Part shown: one piece after another, positions 22,350-34,835 of the stretch
Position numbering within the stretch: the stretch's first letter is position 1
Layout of the letters: each line of letters opens with the position of its first letter
Assembly (NCBI GenBank): GCA_038025085.1
Contig: CM076147.1
Coordinates: forward strand, 44,662,766-44,726,765
Direction of reading: 5' to 3'
From: Tetragonia tetragonoides
Taxonomy: Eukaryota; Streptophyta; Magnoliopsida; Caryophyllales; Aizoaceae
DNA length: 64,000 bases
Made by a program: the position numbers and the translations under genes
Notes under the pieces: generated by a model
What the model was told of the DNA's origin: nothing
Databases searched by the model: none
Seen by the model: the letters and a program-made list of their open reading frames with translations, nothing else

Positions 22350-22811
22350 TCAATTCTGTATTGAGTAGGAATAATCGAGAGGGTCTCTTAGCCATAAATC
22401 TATCCATCTATACTCTTTGAGTGGTTGTGTGTGCGATTTATTGCATTGTTCAATGATATAGAAGAATGGACTGAAGTGAGGAGTGGGTGATCGGAGAAGA
22501 TTGAAAGCCAGCTCCGAGTCCATTTCTACTAAGAATTTTGTAGGTTGAAGACGTCGAGCAATGCAAAGGCCATGAAGAAGAGCCATGAGCTCCGCCATAG
22601 TCGACGTGCCGTGAGCCAACTTAACCGTATAAGCTTGTATGAACGCGCCATTGTCTACTCGAAAAATCCCACATTTTGATAAATTAATACTACATATTTG
22701 TGCCCTACATGAACATTGAATGATCTCCAAATACATGGTTGATTGAGTAAAACACATAAAATTAATACTAGTACAACTACAAGCTTTACTTCGTAAAAGA
22801 GAAAGTTTCAT
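22350..22811 (-). pseudogene. RNase H-like (RVT_3) domain fragment, 153 codons
   Basis: The frame reads GIFRVDNGAFIQAYTVKLAHGTSTMAELMALLHGLCIARRL and then FLVEMDSELAFNLL. This is the core of the plant RVT_3 RNase H fold, including the Glu of MAELMAL and the Asp of VEMDS. The first part of the domain (the WxPP...DG region with the first catalytic Asp) is missing or altered, so an active enzyme is unlikely. Such fragments derive from non-LTR retroelements. It lies in AT-rich DNA between repeats and the FNBP4-like gene. Confidence 0.6.
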
Positions 22812-23291
22812 CCTTGCATTAGACGACAGAACTCATGCAATCACGATATGAAAATTCACAATCACCTAGTCCTCTATCAAAAAACAATGGGAAATAAAAT
22901 CAACTAATGTATTGGTCAACAATTTTAAAACGGTTTCTCAAAAAAAGGAAACAAATATATATTTATAAACAAGTGCGAAAGAGCCCAAACTCTATTGGGC
23001 CGAAACCCACCCCAAACAGGGCCAAGCCCTCACCGCCTAAGGGTTTGTATTTAAAGAGGGAACTCACAATTCTTTTGGCAAATAAATCATAAAACACCAC
23101 GAACAAACAAACTAGGAAATCTAATCTATGCTGAAATTATTCAGGCGATTCTTAAATCCTCTCAAATTTTCGTGGGCAATTGCTGAAAGATTCAATATTT
23201 AGTAAATATTTCGAAGGAGTGAAGTAACTAAAATTGAAATTGAAATTGAAATTGAAATTGAAATTGAAATTGAAATTGGAATTGAAATTAA
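22812..23291 (+). promoter_or_regulatory. Upstream region of the FNBP4-like gene with hexamer repeat
   Basis: No ORF of note. Just before the start codon lies a run of the hexamer AAATTG (about 23231-23288), roughly nine units with two variants, inside what should be the 5' UTR. Confidence 0.6.
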
Positions 23292-24356
23292 ATGGGTAAG
23301 AGGAAGGAACGAAGGTTAGCAGCGAAGATTGGTGCTGGTCGGAGAGTTAAGCTCGATCTCTTTGCTGAAGAACCATCTGGTACTCTTTCTCTCTCTACTT
23401 TTTTCTCTTTCTAGGGTTTATGTTTCAAATCTGAAGTGCCCTTGTGCTCAATTTGTTGGAAACTTAGAAAAAAAAAAAAAAGGTCGACTTATGTTTGCTT
23501 GTTTTGGTTAGTTTTAGGGCTAGGGTTCGTTGGCATCTTGAAGGGTGTTTTATTTATGGTAAATGGGCACAAATTTATTGATTTTGGGTTAACTTTGGTA
23601 ATTCAGTTGGTTGAACAATAATATTAGTGTGTATTTACGATGACTAAATACTGGATTTAAATGGAGATACTCATTGCTTAACCTTGTGGTGGGTTACAGT
23701 TAGGTTGCTTTGGGTTTTTGATAGAAAGGGCGTCAAATTTAGTTACTGTTTGCTTCTTTTTTTTTGTTGTTGTTGTTGGGCTACAGTTTGATAGTTACAC
23801 ATAAATGAAAATGTAATGGAAATTGATAATAATTTGGTTAATGATTCTTCGTGTGATTAGCAGAAAGAATCTTTCTTTATGTATTTAATTGTAGCCGCAT
23901 TGTTGAAAGCTCTCATGATTGGAGCTATTTGTGTTTGTTAGCTTGCTCTGTGCGTGCATGTGTGCTGTCTTTAGTAATGGTTCTTCAAGTATTTCTTTAT
24001 CTAATATATATAAAATAGTGATTTCGTACACGCTTTTCAATCCATCTTTGTTCTTCATCCCCTTTCGGTGGGGGTGGGCTTGGTTGTGGTGGTTTTGCGG
24101 GAAGGGGAGGGGAAGAGTCACATTGGGAGTACATACACTTGCATCTCCCCCAGTGCAGTGTAAAAGGAACATTTGTGCTCGTGTAGACAAAGGATATACT
24201 GTAATAGGTTTTTGTTGTTTTAATAATCTATTTTGTGGTTGCACAAGGACGTGCTAGTTGCAAGATTTTGTAATTAAATGGATGCAAAGTAGCTGTAAAT
24301 TTCCTCACTCCTTGCTCATAGCACTATAGCAGTATTCAACGCGCCCCCCCCTCCCT

Positions 24357-24398
<42 letters not shown>

Positions 24399-27300
24399 CA
24401 CACACACACACACACATTTATACATACCTATATGTGGAGATTTTTTATTTTTTTTTGCTTCCAATGTATTAGGAGATTTGGGTGGCTCCTCTAAAAAAGA
24501 TGAAGTTGGAAAGGAAGTGGATGCGAAACCTGACGCAGAGTTACCCAATTCACCCTCTTCTTCAGGTGGGTTCTGTGAGATTTCTTCAAAAGGATTTTGT
24601 AGAGAAGACATAAGTGACGGCATTGTCTTCATGGAATATGGATTTTTATGATATAAGATTATTGCTTCCCCTTCCAAATATCTGTTTTCAGAATGTAGAA
24701 TGGCTGTGGTGTTGGGAACATCCATTGGTGAGATCAGCCCTGCCCTGCCACAGTGATATAATGAATGTCTTCCTACTTGTAATGCCCTATCTGGCAGCTT
24801 CGCAGCATTCTTGGAGAACCTGACGGGAAATTTTTTCTTCGGTTCGTATATCTCCCACTTCATTAGCATTCACGCCTTGCTGACTTTTCCTGATGTGTGT
24901 CAGGTTGGTGTCAGACAGATTGTAAATGCTATTATGCAGTCCTTCTTCTTCAGTTGTTTGGAACTCCATATACTCACTTCGACACTTAAACCTCCTTACT
25001 ATCTCTACATGTCAATTTATTTTTCTCTGTTTTTCTTGTTGATAGTGGAAATATACGGCAGCAGTGCAAGTGTGTAATTTGTTAATGTTGTGTTTCAGGT
25101 CCTCAATCTGAGAATCCTTTGTCCTTACTTGGGCAATATAGTGATGATGAAGTGGATGAAGGAATGAATGACACAGCTAGTGCACCAGATGGCTCTTTGG
25201 CGTGTGATGACAACCAGGTAATGTTAATTCTATAGCTTAGCCTGCTGAGGTTCGTCCATAGGTGTGAGTTGTGAGACCTTTCTGTTAGTTTGGGTTTTTT
25301 AAAACATGGATAAGACTGATACAGTTGTGGATGATAACCCCTCTCTCAAAATAATTGGTTTCTATCTTCCAAAAAATGATTTTATTTTACTTTTGCTGCT
25401 CAAACTATCAGTCATCAAATGCCCCCTTCCCTCTCTTAAAATCAAGCTATTTGGAGAAGTGCATGTTCATTATGGATGGAATGTTATCCTTGAAATTAAG
25501 CATCTCGATGTTTTATCTGGTTTTAGAGTTGGCTACCTCTAGTTTTATATGTTGGTATAATATTTTTGTGCAGATGTTGACTTTTTATTTGTGGTGATCT
25601 TATTATGTTAACAGACGAAAGTGTCAGCTGGTATACCATTTGAAAAGGGGGAAGTTGGTAGCAGTGAAGACCTTTCCTCTCAGAAGCAGAAGGCTGATAA
25701 TCACGATCCGGAGACAAGTTTAGCCTCACCAAGTGCTTTATTAGTGGAGGATGGTAGGGTGATGAGTAATGAAGTTGCATCTGACGGGAAAGGTCACGAA
25801 GTTATCACGGAGAACCTAGATCCTGTTCCTGAGGCTTCTGATACTCAAACTGGTGGAGTTGTGAGTTCTTGTTGGAAAATGGTTTTGCATGAAGAAAGTA
25901 ACCGATACTACTATTGGAACACTGTTACCGGAGAAACTTTGTGGGAAGTACCAGATGCTTTGGCTCAGGGAGCTGGACTGGTCGATGAACTTGAAGTGTT
26001 GGGTACAGAAATGAAAGAGAGTGCTGCTGATGATATAAATGCTTCGAGCGCTGCTTTTGGTGTAAAGTTAGATTTTTCAACTAGGGATGGTGTGGAGTAC
26101 ACAAATAGTGTTTCAAGTGTGACTGGGGTATATGAACATGAACCTAAGGCCAATCATTATGTTGAGCAATGCAAAGACGGAAGTCAATTGCTGGGTACCT
26201 CAACTTTACTAAGTGCACTGCCTCATGAATCCTCTACCCCTGGTAACTATTCATTGGGCGAGCAATTCATAGCTGGTGGGCAAAGTGCAAGTGCTGGTAG
26301 TCATGAGGTACATGGTCATAGTACAATGATCAGCGAACAAGGGGCAATTGATCTGCCTTCACACCTCATAACACATGCTGAATCATTGCTGGAGAGGCTG
26401 AAGTCGCTGCAAGGGTAGGGTTAAAATTTGCTTAGTCTAACCTATTTGTCCTAGGTTTCTTTCTTTGCACCATTGTAGGTTTTTAAATCGTATTTAATAC
26501 TTCATTGCATTGTTTGTTTCAGGTCTGGCTCTAATCAGCAGGGTTGGATATCAAGATATATGTTAGAAATCGAGATTAGGCTTTCTGATGTAAGGTCTCT
26601 TTCATCCCATGGATTGTCTTTGGCGCCCTTTTGGCTACACTCAAAAAGACAGCTGAATCAGCTTAAAGATGCTATCAACACTGACATCGGGGAACAGGAT
26701 AATAAAATTAGTGGATTGTTTTTAAGCTCAACTGAAGGAAGTGTCGCGAAGGTAGACGGAAAAGGAAAATCCGAAGGGAACAAAGATAGAAAGTTGTCTC
26801 CTAATCATTCGCGCGCAAATTTGCATCATATTGATGCTTCAGCAGTAGTCCATGATGGTGGAGACTCAATTTCGCAGCAAGTTTCTGTGCATGGCCATCT
26901 GACAAATTCGCTGTCTGGAGAGGGGGGTGGTAAAGAAATCAACGAAGCTGCACCTGGGGAAAAAGCAAGTCCAAAGTCTGAATTTCAGTCTGGAGAAGAT
27001 GTGGACATGGACATTGACATGGAAGTTGAAGATTTGAGTCCTTCAAGGAGCAGAACCATAGATATGGGAGGTCAAATGGTCAGCCAATCAGATCAATTAA
27101 TTCATGTGAACGCTCCTACGGCAGAGCAATTACTGGATTTGGAACCAGGTGAATTTATTCCACCTCCTCCTGATGAGGAATGGATTCCTCCTCCCCCACC
27201 TGATGAGCCACCTGAGTCATTTCCACCGCCACCCCCTGCTGAGCTAGATCCGGTGCAATCCATATACAACGGACAGTACAATGTGACTTATGCAGGATCT

Positions 27301-29707
27301 AATGTGAACTATTATGAGACCATGATTGCAGATGCCTCTGGTAGTAGTTTTTATGAGGGAAGTCAGGTTGCTACTCTCAATCCGGCTGTTTATTATGTGA
27401 CCGGTTCGACCATGCAGCCTACTGCAGTTCCTAATCCTGCTGATTCTGTAGTATACTATGGTCTTCAGAATGGAGTGGTGCCAGTAGTCCCTGTGGAATC
27501 AACCATGGGGTCCTCAGGCTTCCAACCTCCATCTGTTCATCTGAATTATGACCAACTATCCTCGAATCAGATTGGAACCGTTGATACAATGACGGGAGCA
27601 GCTTTGCATTCAGATCAGCTTCTTGAGCCCCCTGTGCCTGGTACTTCAGCTGCTGCTGCCTCTAATGAAGTTTCTTTGACTTCTGTAATTTCAGCCCCAA
27701 CAACCATGCCTGCAAAAGAATTTGGTTCAGCTTCTTCTTTCAGTGCTCCAGCCACTGCTGATACAGTGACTACTACACTGGCTGCCATTTTGGATGCGCC
27801 AGTTGCTCCCTCAAAGCCTCAGTCTAAAGGTAAGTGCCCTGTTCACCATGAATATTTTAATCCATACTACATGAAATTTTCTCTGCTATATCTTTGGCAT
27901 TTTAGAAGTTCATATAGGAAGTAATGAAATCTATTATAATTGCGACTGCGGTTTCGGAAATGGTTAATCGAGGGAGAAGATCTGACAATCACCAAAAAAA
28001 ATTCTCTCTATAATTGGATTAACTTATCTCAGTGGCCCTTGGGACTTGGGAGGATAAGTTTGATTTATGTTTATGTTTACTTAATGCGCCTATTGTTTTT
28101 ATCCGTAAGGGAAGAGAAGGTTCGAATGTTCCCATGCCCTCCCATGGATATTAGCTTTACCACCAGCTGTGAGATCACAGTGGGAGGATTTATCTATCTT
28201 CGCCTTAATCTTCATTGGTGCTAGTTTTTTTTTTCCCTCCCCACACCCTGTGGTTGGCTAGGGGGTGTGATTGAGGGCAGAAGATTAGTAGTTCTCATTC
28301 ATCCGCATCTTCCCATCTCAAGCTCTCATGTTGGTACTTTAGTGTCTTTAAGTTTTTTCTAGTTACATCTGTGCTAGGAGATCTACTATATAACACATCA
28401 TTAATACTTTTTTTTTTGTTCTTGGTGGCCTTTCAGCAGCTTCACGAATGAAAAAGCCAAAGGTTGCTGTGGCTTCCTCGTTAAGGTCTAACAAGAAAGT
28501 CTCCAGCTTGGTTGACAAGGTAAATTTTTTAGTATATTATGTTTCATGGACAAACATGCTCATCAATCATTGTAACGCATATTATCTAGAATGTGGCAGT
28601 TAAGCTCATTGGTTTTCAAAATCTTATTTCATCAGTGGAAGGCTGCAAAGGAGGAATTGCAGGAAGAGGAAGAAGAAGAGCGTGAAACTCCTCTGGAAAT
28701 TTTAGAAAAGAAACGACGAAGAGAAATAGAGGTATATTAAGAGCCCACTGACCACTGTTTATTTGCTTTGTTTTCAGTGTTTCCCTCATTTACCTAACCA
28801 GTAGCCTTGATTGCAGGAGTGGCGTGCACAGCAGATCGCAAGTGGGGAGGCTAAAGAAAATGCAAATTTCCAACCACTAGGCGGTGACTGGTAAGTGACT
28901 TTTCTGAGACTTCAACCAATGTGTGAAGCATTAGTACATGATACATTCCTATCCCTGTATTTTGCCGTTGGTATTTTGGTTGTGCAGACAAGAATGATTT
29001 TTTCTCTCTTATCATGTTTGTCTTCAATTGTACTTCTTAGTCGCACTCTTTTCCAGTTTGCTCAGCTGGCAGAAGATAAAAAAGAAACACTGGATGAAAC
29101 ATTGAAACATGTGTCTCATCATAAGTTTTTTGTCTGAATTGGGTTTTTGTTGTCGCTTGGTTCTAGGCGTGAACGAGTGAAGCGCAGGAGAGCTCGGAAA
29201 GAAGCTACTGTAGAGACATCCTTAGATGCCGTCAATGATGGGACCAAGCAACCTGATTTAAATGAACTCTCGAAAGATCTTCCTTCTGGGTGGCAGGTAC
29301 ATGCACACTCTCTGTGATTTAACTAGTTATGAAGAAATTGGTTTTTATCTCCCCCCCCCCCTCCTCTCCCTCCATTGGAGGGTTTCACTACTACGCTTCA
29401 CATGTACGCATCCTTGTAAGAAGCTATTTTCTTGATAGTTCTATTGAATTACGTTTAGTCACTTATTTATTCATCCATACTTAATGAACAGGAAATTTAC
29501 TGTTTACACTTATGGGTGATGCCTAATCATTTTATCCCAATGGGATATAGGTTCAATAAATGATTTCAGTATCATATGATGATTTTGTTTTAGTATTAAT
29601 ACTTCAGCTATTGTGTTTTTCAGCCTTACTGGGATGATTCGTTGAGGCAGGTTTACTATGCAAATTCCATCACCTCAGAGACGACCTGGACTAGACCAAC
29701 AAGATGA
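23292..29707 (+). CDS. WW-domain protein, formin-binding protein 4 (FNBP4)-like
   Basis: FNBP4-type proteins carry two WW domains that bind proline-rich ligands and are linked to nuclear RNA processing and formin regulation; the plant role is not known to me. Exons: 23292-23379, 24473-24565, 25099-25217, 25615-26414, 26523-27829, 28437-28519, 28636-28731, 28817-28890, 29167-29296, 29624-29707, giving 957 aa with every phase matching. The start MGKRKERRLAAKIGAGRRVK is basic. WW1 lies near residues 187-217 (WKMVLHEESNRYYYWNTVTG, then TLWEVP). A proline-rich stretch near 575-605 (EEWIPPPPPDEPP) may be a ligand for WW domains. A Glu/Arg-rich helix follows near 835-865, and WW2 is at the very end (LPSGWQPYWDDSLRQVYYAN ... 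TTWTRP). Intron 5 ends in a tandem acceptor. The model is firm; the functional name is by domain layout. Confidence 0.9.
24345..24416 (+). repeat. Compound C/CT/CA microsatellite in FNBP4-like intron 1
   Basis: A run of C with T interruptions is followed by about 16 CT units and about 9 CA units, ending 57 bp before the exon 2 acceptor region. Confidence 0.9.
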
Positions 29708-29878
29708 AGGTTTTGAGCAAAACATTATGGGTTGTAGTGGTTGTAAATCTGTTTTGCTTCGGCATCGTGTACATTTAGATGTAAGAACGGTAGTTAGGCA
29801 TGTTTCATTTTGAGATCCCAAGCAATTTTGAATGTATATATGGCATTTCTTTACCACCTCTATGGCCCTAAATTGTCG

Positions 29879-30057
29879 GAATTAGGATCCTCTCTATTTC
29901 TTTTCTCTTCATTTCCTAAATGGAGGGCTAGATTTTCTTCCCTTGTTTTACCTTTTTGCATTTATTTAATTTAAAAATTTGGGAGAAAGAGATCTCACCT
30001 TCCATTTAGGAAATGGAGGCCTCCATTTCTTTTAGCAAATGGAGAGGATCCCAACAC
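29879..30057. mobile_element. MULE-type MITE with 9-bp target duplication
   Basis: Terminal inverted repeats GGATCCTCTC(T/C)ATTT lie at both ends, and an inner pair CATTTCCTAAATGGAGG / CCATTTAGGAAATGGAGG makes most of the element self-complementary. The 9-bp sequence AAATTGTCG flanks it on both sides (29870-29878 and 30058-30066), the length expected for Mutator-like elements. It is 179 bp with no ORF and lies about 170 bp past the FNBP4-like stop codon. Confidence 0.85.
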
Positions 30058-30066
30058 AAATTGTCG

Positions 30067-30342
30067 GGTCAATCTCCCTAAATGCCTTTTTAGGGTGTGT
30101 TCTCCACTTCTCTAATAATCGGGTTCGAATAAATTATAAAAGATCCATCTTACCTACCCCCCAAGTAAAAGAAGCAAACGACCAAAAATAACGGTTTCTC
30201 ATCTACAGATAAATTTTTTGGTCCATACTCTGTAGATATCACTTTCTTGAGTGCAGGGTTTTTGACATGCAAGACCTCGAAGGAGAAAGCAAACCTTGTT
30301 CGCAATAAAATTCACTCCTTAATTCTAAGCGCGTTCTCACGT

Positions 30343-30382
<40 letters not shown>

Positions 30383-30723
30383 GGACTCATGCGGTTTTTT
30401 AATGTGAACCCATTTTAGTAATAGATGAGATCCCCGGGCAAATTTTGCTCAGTAGCAAGAAATGTTCATTGGCATGTTGCTCCAAAATGCTTCTTCAAGC
30501 GTCTGAAGCACAAGAGGTTTACAATGAATTTAAGTTGAGATCTGCTTTAACAACGCTAAAGCCTAACCAGTTAAGGTTAGAAGAAAGAAATAAGAAAAAG
30601 AAACATAAACACTCTGCAGGCATCATTCTTTGAACCAAAAAGAATATATGAGATCTATAGAGATTGTACTGACAATGTTCCATGACAACAGCATCGACTC
30701 GAACGATTAAAAACTTTGGTCAT
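30067..30723. other. Intergenic sequence with long T tract
   Basis: No gene is visible. A T run of about 38 bases lies at 30342-30380. The genes on either side converge, so both 3' UTRs may extend into this interval. Confidence 0.5.
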
Positions 30724-33700
30724 TCAATTCTGCCTATCTTGATAGGGTCCTTCACTTTCTTTGTCTTTCAAGAATCCAAGGAACGCAAGAAAACCGAAAA
30801 AGAAGAAACCACCACTCCAATTACCTCCACCACCCCCACCCCCACCTCCACCGTCATCATCACGAGGTGGAAACCCACTTCCACCATCATCAAGTAATGG
30901 CGATTTCTCTGCAAACAAATTTTAGCATCAGATCAAGGCCCAACAAACAAGGTAATGGAAGCAACGACATAATCTCAAGTGTAGCAGATAATAGACTTTT
31001 TCCTCTTATTTCTGAAAGAATATTATCAGTTCTGACAAAAATCTGCTTCAACTTGGTAGCTAACCACCCAACAGCCCTTACCCAGAGAGTAACTTACAAC
31101 TTATTGCATTTTGAATGACTAAAAATCGTAGTAACATTTTAGGTGGTCTTGAGGTGCAAAGCCTAAAACTAAATAAAGTGCTGACTAACCATAAAGGCCA
31201 ACAAGTACATAAATGAATTTCTTCACATGTATGTCTTTAAATAATTCAAATCAACTCGACCATATCAATTGGCATCTGGTGCAGTTGTAGCATAATGGAA
31301 GTTGAATGTGATGTCAGTGTCACCAAAGCTAACACTCGAGGCCAAGACCCAAAAGGGCAAGAGTAATTATTTCATTTGCTAGAATAGTCACATTTAAAAT
31401 CTTTTCACTGAACAAACTTGCTAAGATAGTCTCTTTTATCCTTCATTTCTACTACTAATCCAAAGAGAGTGATGGAGTGATCCTTATGCGTTCTCTCTCT
31501 CTTAACCCTCCCCATGTCTTTTCCGCTACAAATAGGGGCGTTTTAGAGAGATATAGAGAGGGAGTTGATGACCCTCAGGGTCATTAAAGCTTTTCCCAAT
31601 AATCTCATACAGCAAAAAGAGTGCAGGAATTAAGAGGAGTCAAGCTTACCGTGGACAGGTGCATTGGAAATTACAGAAACTGGCTTCTCCACGGTTTGGG
31701 TCTGCTCTGCTCCACATCTTGCATTCTGCAGAGGAAGTGGAAAAGGGGAACTTAATGAGCAAGTCTCAAACATACAGGTCTATTATATAAATAAAGCTAT
31801 GACGACTAATTCAGTGTGATAGATATATGGAAACAAATGATGGCCATTGTAAAGCCCCTTCAATTAGATCTCAAAAAACAAAGACAGATTTTTTGTCTTC
31901 CTTAGTTAGAGCAAGGCTGCATACTTTCTGACCTCTATAAGTGTTGTCTGTGCCCTGAGGTGGGATTACAAAGATAACTCCAAAACTCAGGATTCAGACT
32001 TGATATTGGCACAACTGATACTGCAGAGGACCGTAATTAAATGAAGCTTGGGCAACTTATTGCACAAGAGCGCTGAAACTTTTTAAGACGCTTCTTCTTT
32101 GCCCTCCCCCCCCCCCCCCCGTCCTTGTTTTTATTTTTGTTTTTATCTTTATTATAGGAATAAGGGGTAGGGGAAGGAAGTTCTTTTCGAACTCTCAACT
32201 TGTCCCCCAATTTCACAGGGTAGCAAGCAAGGACTTCTATTGCTTTGCTTGGCAAGGGTTAGAAAGTCCCCTCTACTAAATGATAGTAGGACTGCATAAG
32301 ATGGTTTGGATGAAGTTTGTTCCCCAATCAAGACTTCATAAGATCTCCAATGAAATACCAACACAAGACGCTCTTTATGCAAATTACCGCCCCCCCCCCC
32401 GGAAGATGTCGAATAATGCTCTGTCTTCCGCACAAATTTCCAGTCTTTGATGCAACATTATGGTGTATATCTTTCTTCCTTATGGTGCAGCTACAGGAGC
32501 ACCATAAGATATTGCTGAATTGTAACATTTTGATGCACATTGTCCAAAACGCACTGATCATATGGCCACTTCTGACCTAGATAGCCATCCGAACTTTGCA
32601 TCTCATACTAGTGGACTTACACAGCTGAAATCATCAAACTCCGAATGCATAGAATTAGGAAGATCAACAAGCTGGAGGAATAGCCACAGGCTTACAGCTA
32701 AGGCCTCCATAACCATTCACATATTATTCCTTTCTTAGTACTCTATTCATCCCAAATAACCTTTTAGATTACTGATATTTACACAGGTCTTTGTCATCCA
32801 AGAGCAGAAAATTTCCCAAACTAAACATGAAGAGCAATATTTAATTGAAATTAACCAGAAATGAGGGCTGAAGGCTAAAAAGAAATATAGTTGATGGTGG
32901 AAAACTCACCAGGGCAGCTGCACAAATCAGAGTTGCAGCACGCATCCCACTAGCGTGATTTAACTGTTGTTTGTGACTCAAATGAAGTGATGGCTTGCCA
33001 AACCAAGAAGCTGTGCATACTAGTGAAGCGGAACAAACCCGGAGAGTTCGAGCTATCCGTTGTTTGTGATGCAAATTTAATGGTAAGTTTCCAAAGCCAA
33101 CTACTCCAGAGTTGTAATGCTTCAGTTGACCGCTGCCTGGAAGCTCCAATCTCACTAATCAAAGACAGGTTCAAATTAGCTTACCAATACTGCTATTAAG
33201 AAAAGGATAATAATACTAATTGCACATGGGCTTACAAAAGCACATCAAAATTCATATAAACATATCAAATAAGCACCCTTATTATGAGTTATATTGTCTA
33301 ATTAAACCGTCAACCGTGCATAGCACGGGTACTAACCTAGTTACAATCAAAGAGCATCAAATTGAAACCCATCCCTGAAAATAAGTACACTTGTAATCAT
33401 CACTTTTCTCCAATTACAATTTCTTCATCGCAAGATGTCTAAAAAAGTAGTTAAGTACCATCCAGCACGCAAAGTGATCAAAGACATTAAATTGAAAATC
33501 CTAAGACAGCTAAGCATATCCTCACCTTCATAAAACGATACTACTCAAAACCAACTAAAAAAAGGGGCCCCCAATAAACTAGAAGCAAAAAAGAAATGAA
33601 CTAAACAAGAGTTACCCAGAATTAAAGACCCCATTTTGCAAGTATTTGACAGTTTAATCTAACAAATTCAGGTTGCTAGTTCAAGAAATTACATTAACAT

Positions 33701-33760
33701 ACCTGGGGCCAATAAAACGGGGGAAACACCAGCAGCGACACTCAACGAAGATATCGCCAT
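30724..33760 (-). CDS. Chloroplast glycine-rich protein, YELLOW LEAF 1-like
   Basis: Exons (minus): 33703-33760, 32910-33154, 31650-31725, 30724-30908, giving 187 aa with matching phases. The first 90-100 residues (MAISSLSVAAGVSPVLLAP, then Ser/Lys/His-rich) look like a chloroplast transit peptide. The middle has RAATLICAAAL and an acidic patch. The C-terminal third is a run of ten glycines followed by NWSGGFFFFGFLAFLGFLKD, a likely single membrane helix, and the tail ESEGPYQDRQN. From memory this C-terminal signature resembles the plastid protein YELLOW LEAF 1, which is reported to be needed for leaf greening, but I could not check it. The Gly-run/hydrophobic/acidic-tail layout is certain; the name is tentative. 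Confidence 0.8.
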
Positions 33761-34040
33761 ATTTAAATCATCAACTTGGGCCTACAATTCAATAATAAAT
33801 ATGTGTAAAAACATAAAACAAATTGAAAAACCCTAGAAATTGAAAGGCTAGATAGCAGGAGAGAGAGAGAGAGACATGAAGAAGAAGAAGATTCGGCCGT
33901 TTGATTTTGCCTACAATTGAAACATACGATGAATTCAATATGAGATGATTTGAGCTTAGATTATCCTTGGAGATGGAGCTTCAATGGCGGCGATAATATG
34001 TTCTTTCTGAGCGGTGAGAGGAGAGAGACGGAAATAGGGG

Positions 34041-34111
<71 letters not shown>

Positions 34112-34120
34112 CTGAGGGGG
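33761..34120 (-). promoter_or_regulatory. 5' region of the YL1-like gene with long (GA)n run
   Basis: No ORF outside the repeat. About 30 GA units at 34045-34107, read as CT on the minus strand, lie 290-350 bp upstream of the start codon, and a shorter GA run lies at 33860-33873. CT-rich leaders are common in plant genes. Confidence 0.6.
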
Positions 34121-34419
34121 GTACCTGGTGGTCGGAGAAGATGGATAGACCCTCTGGTGCTGGCGCTGGGCCTTTACAAGTTTGGCTTTCTAAAACTAAT
34201 CTCAAACCAAACTCACGCTCCTGTTTTTGATACTCCCAACTCTTTTAGCATTTGATCTCAAAACTCAAGTCGGTTCCTTTAAATAAATTATAAAAAAAAA
34301 AAATTAAAAATCAAGTCGGTTACTACTTATAGCACCGCAAAAAAAAACGTATATTTTGATTTTTGAGGATATATCTGAGTTTTATATTGATAAAACACAG
34401 GATTAGGGTTGTTCAAAAG

Positions 34420-34835
34420 AATCCGTATTCAAGCATCCGATCCGAAAATCCGATTCGAAAATATTCAAAAAAACGGATATCCGAAATTTCGGATATGGAT
34501 TCGGATATCAACTTTGAAAATTTCGGATATTCGAAATATCCGAAAAATCGTAATTTCGGATATTTCGGATACGGATATCTAAAATATCCGAAAAATATCC
34601 AAATTTTTTGGATTTTATGGATAAATTTTGGATACTTTCAGATTCGGATATCCGAAATATCCAAAAATATCCGAAATATCCAAAAAATAACCAAATTAAG
34701 TCAATTAAAATAGAAAAAAAGTTAACTTTTTCGGATATCGGATATCCGACTATCCGAATCCGAAATTTCGGATATTTCGAATACGGGTTTGGATATCAAA
34801 ATTCACTATCCGAAATTTCGGATATTCGAAATATG
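34420..34835. repeat. Self-complementary repeat block built on CGGATATCCGAAA
   Basis: Variants of GGATATCCGAAA and its own reverse complement TTTCGGATATCC recur about 20 times over 400 bp, in both orientations, mixed with A/T runs. Because the motif is itself nearly palindromic, the block can fold on itself in many registers. The open frames across it encode only FGYFGY/KYPKN-type repeats and are not a gene. Confidence 0.75.

Noticed and set aside
23231..23288. AAATTG array considered as a CRISPR-like or regulatory repeat
   Set aside because: It is a simple hexamer microsatellite in a plant 5' UTR, with no spacers.
24336..24869. 177-codon minus-strand frame over FNBP4-like exon 2
   Set aside because: It runs through a microsatellite and antisense to a real exon.
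30682..30897. Plus-strand frame rich in Thr/Pro
   Set aside because: It is the antisense of the Gly-rich last exon of the YL1-like gene.
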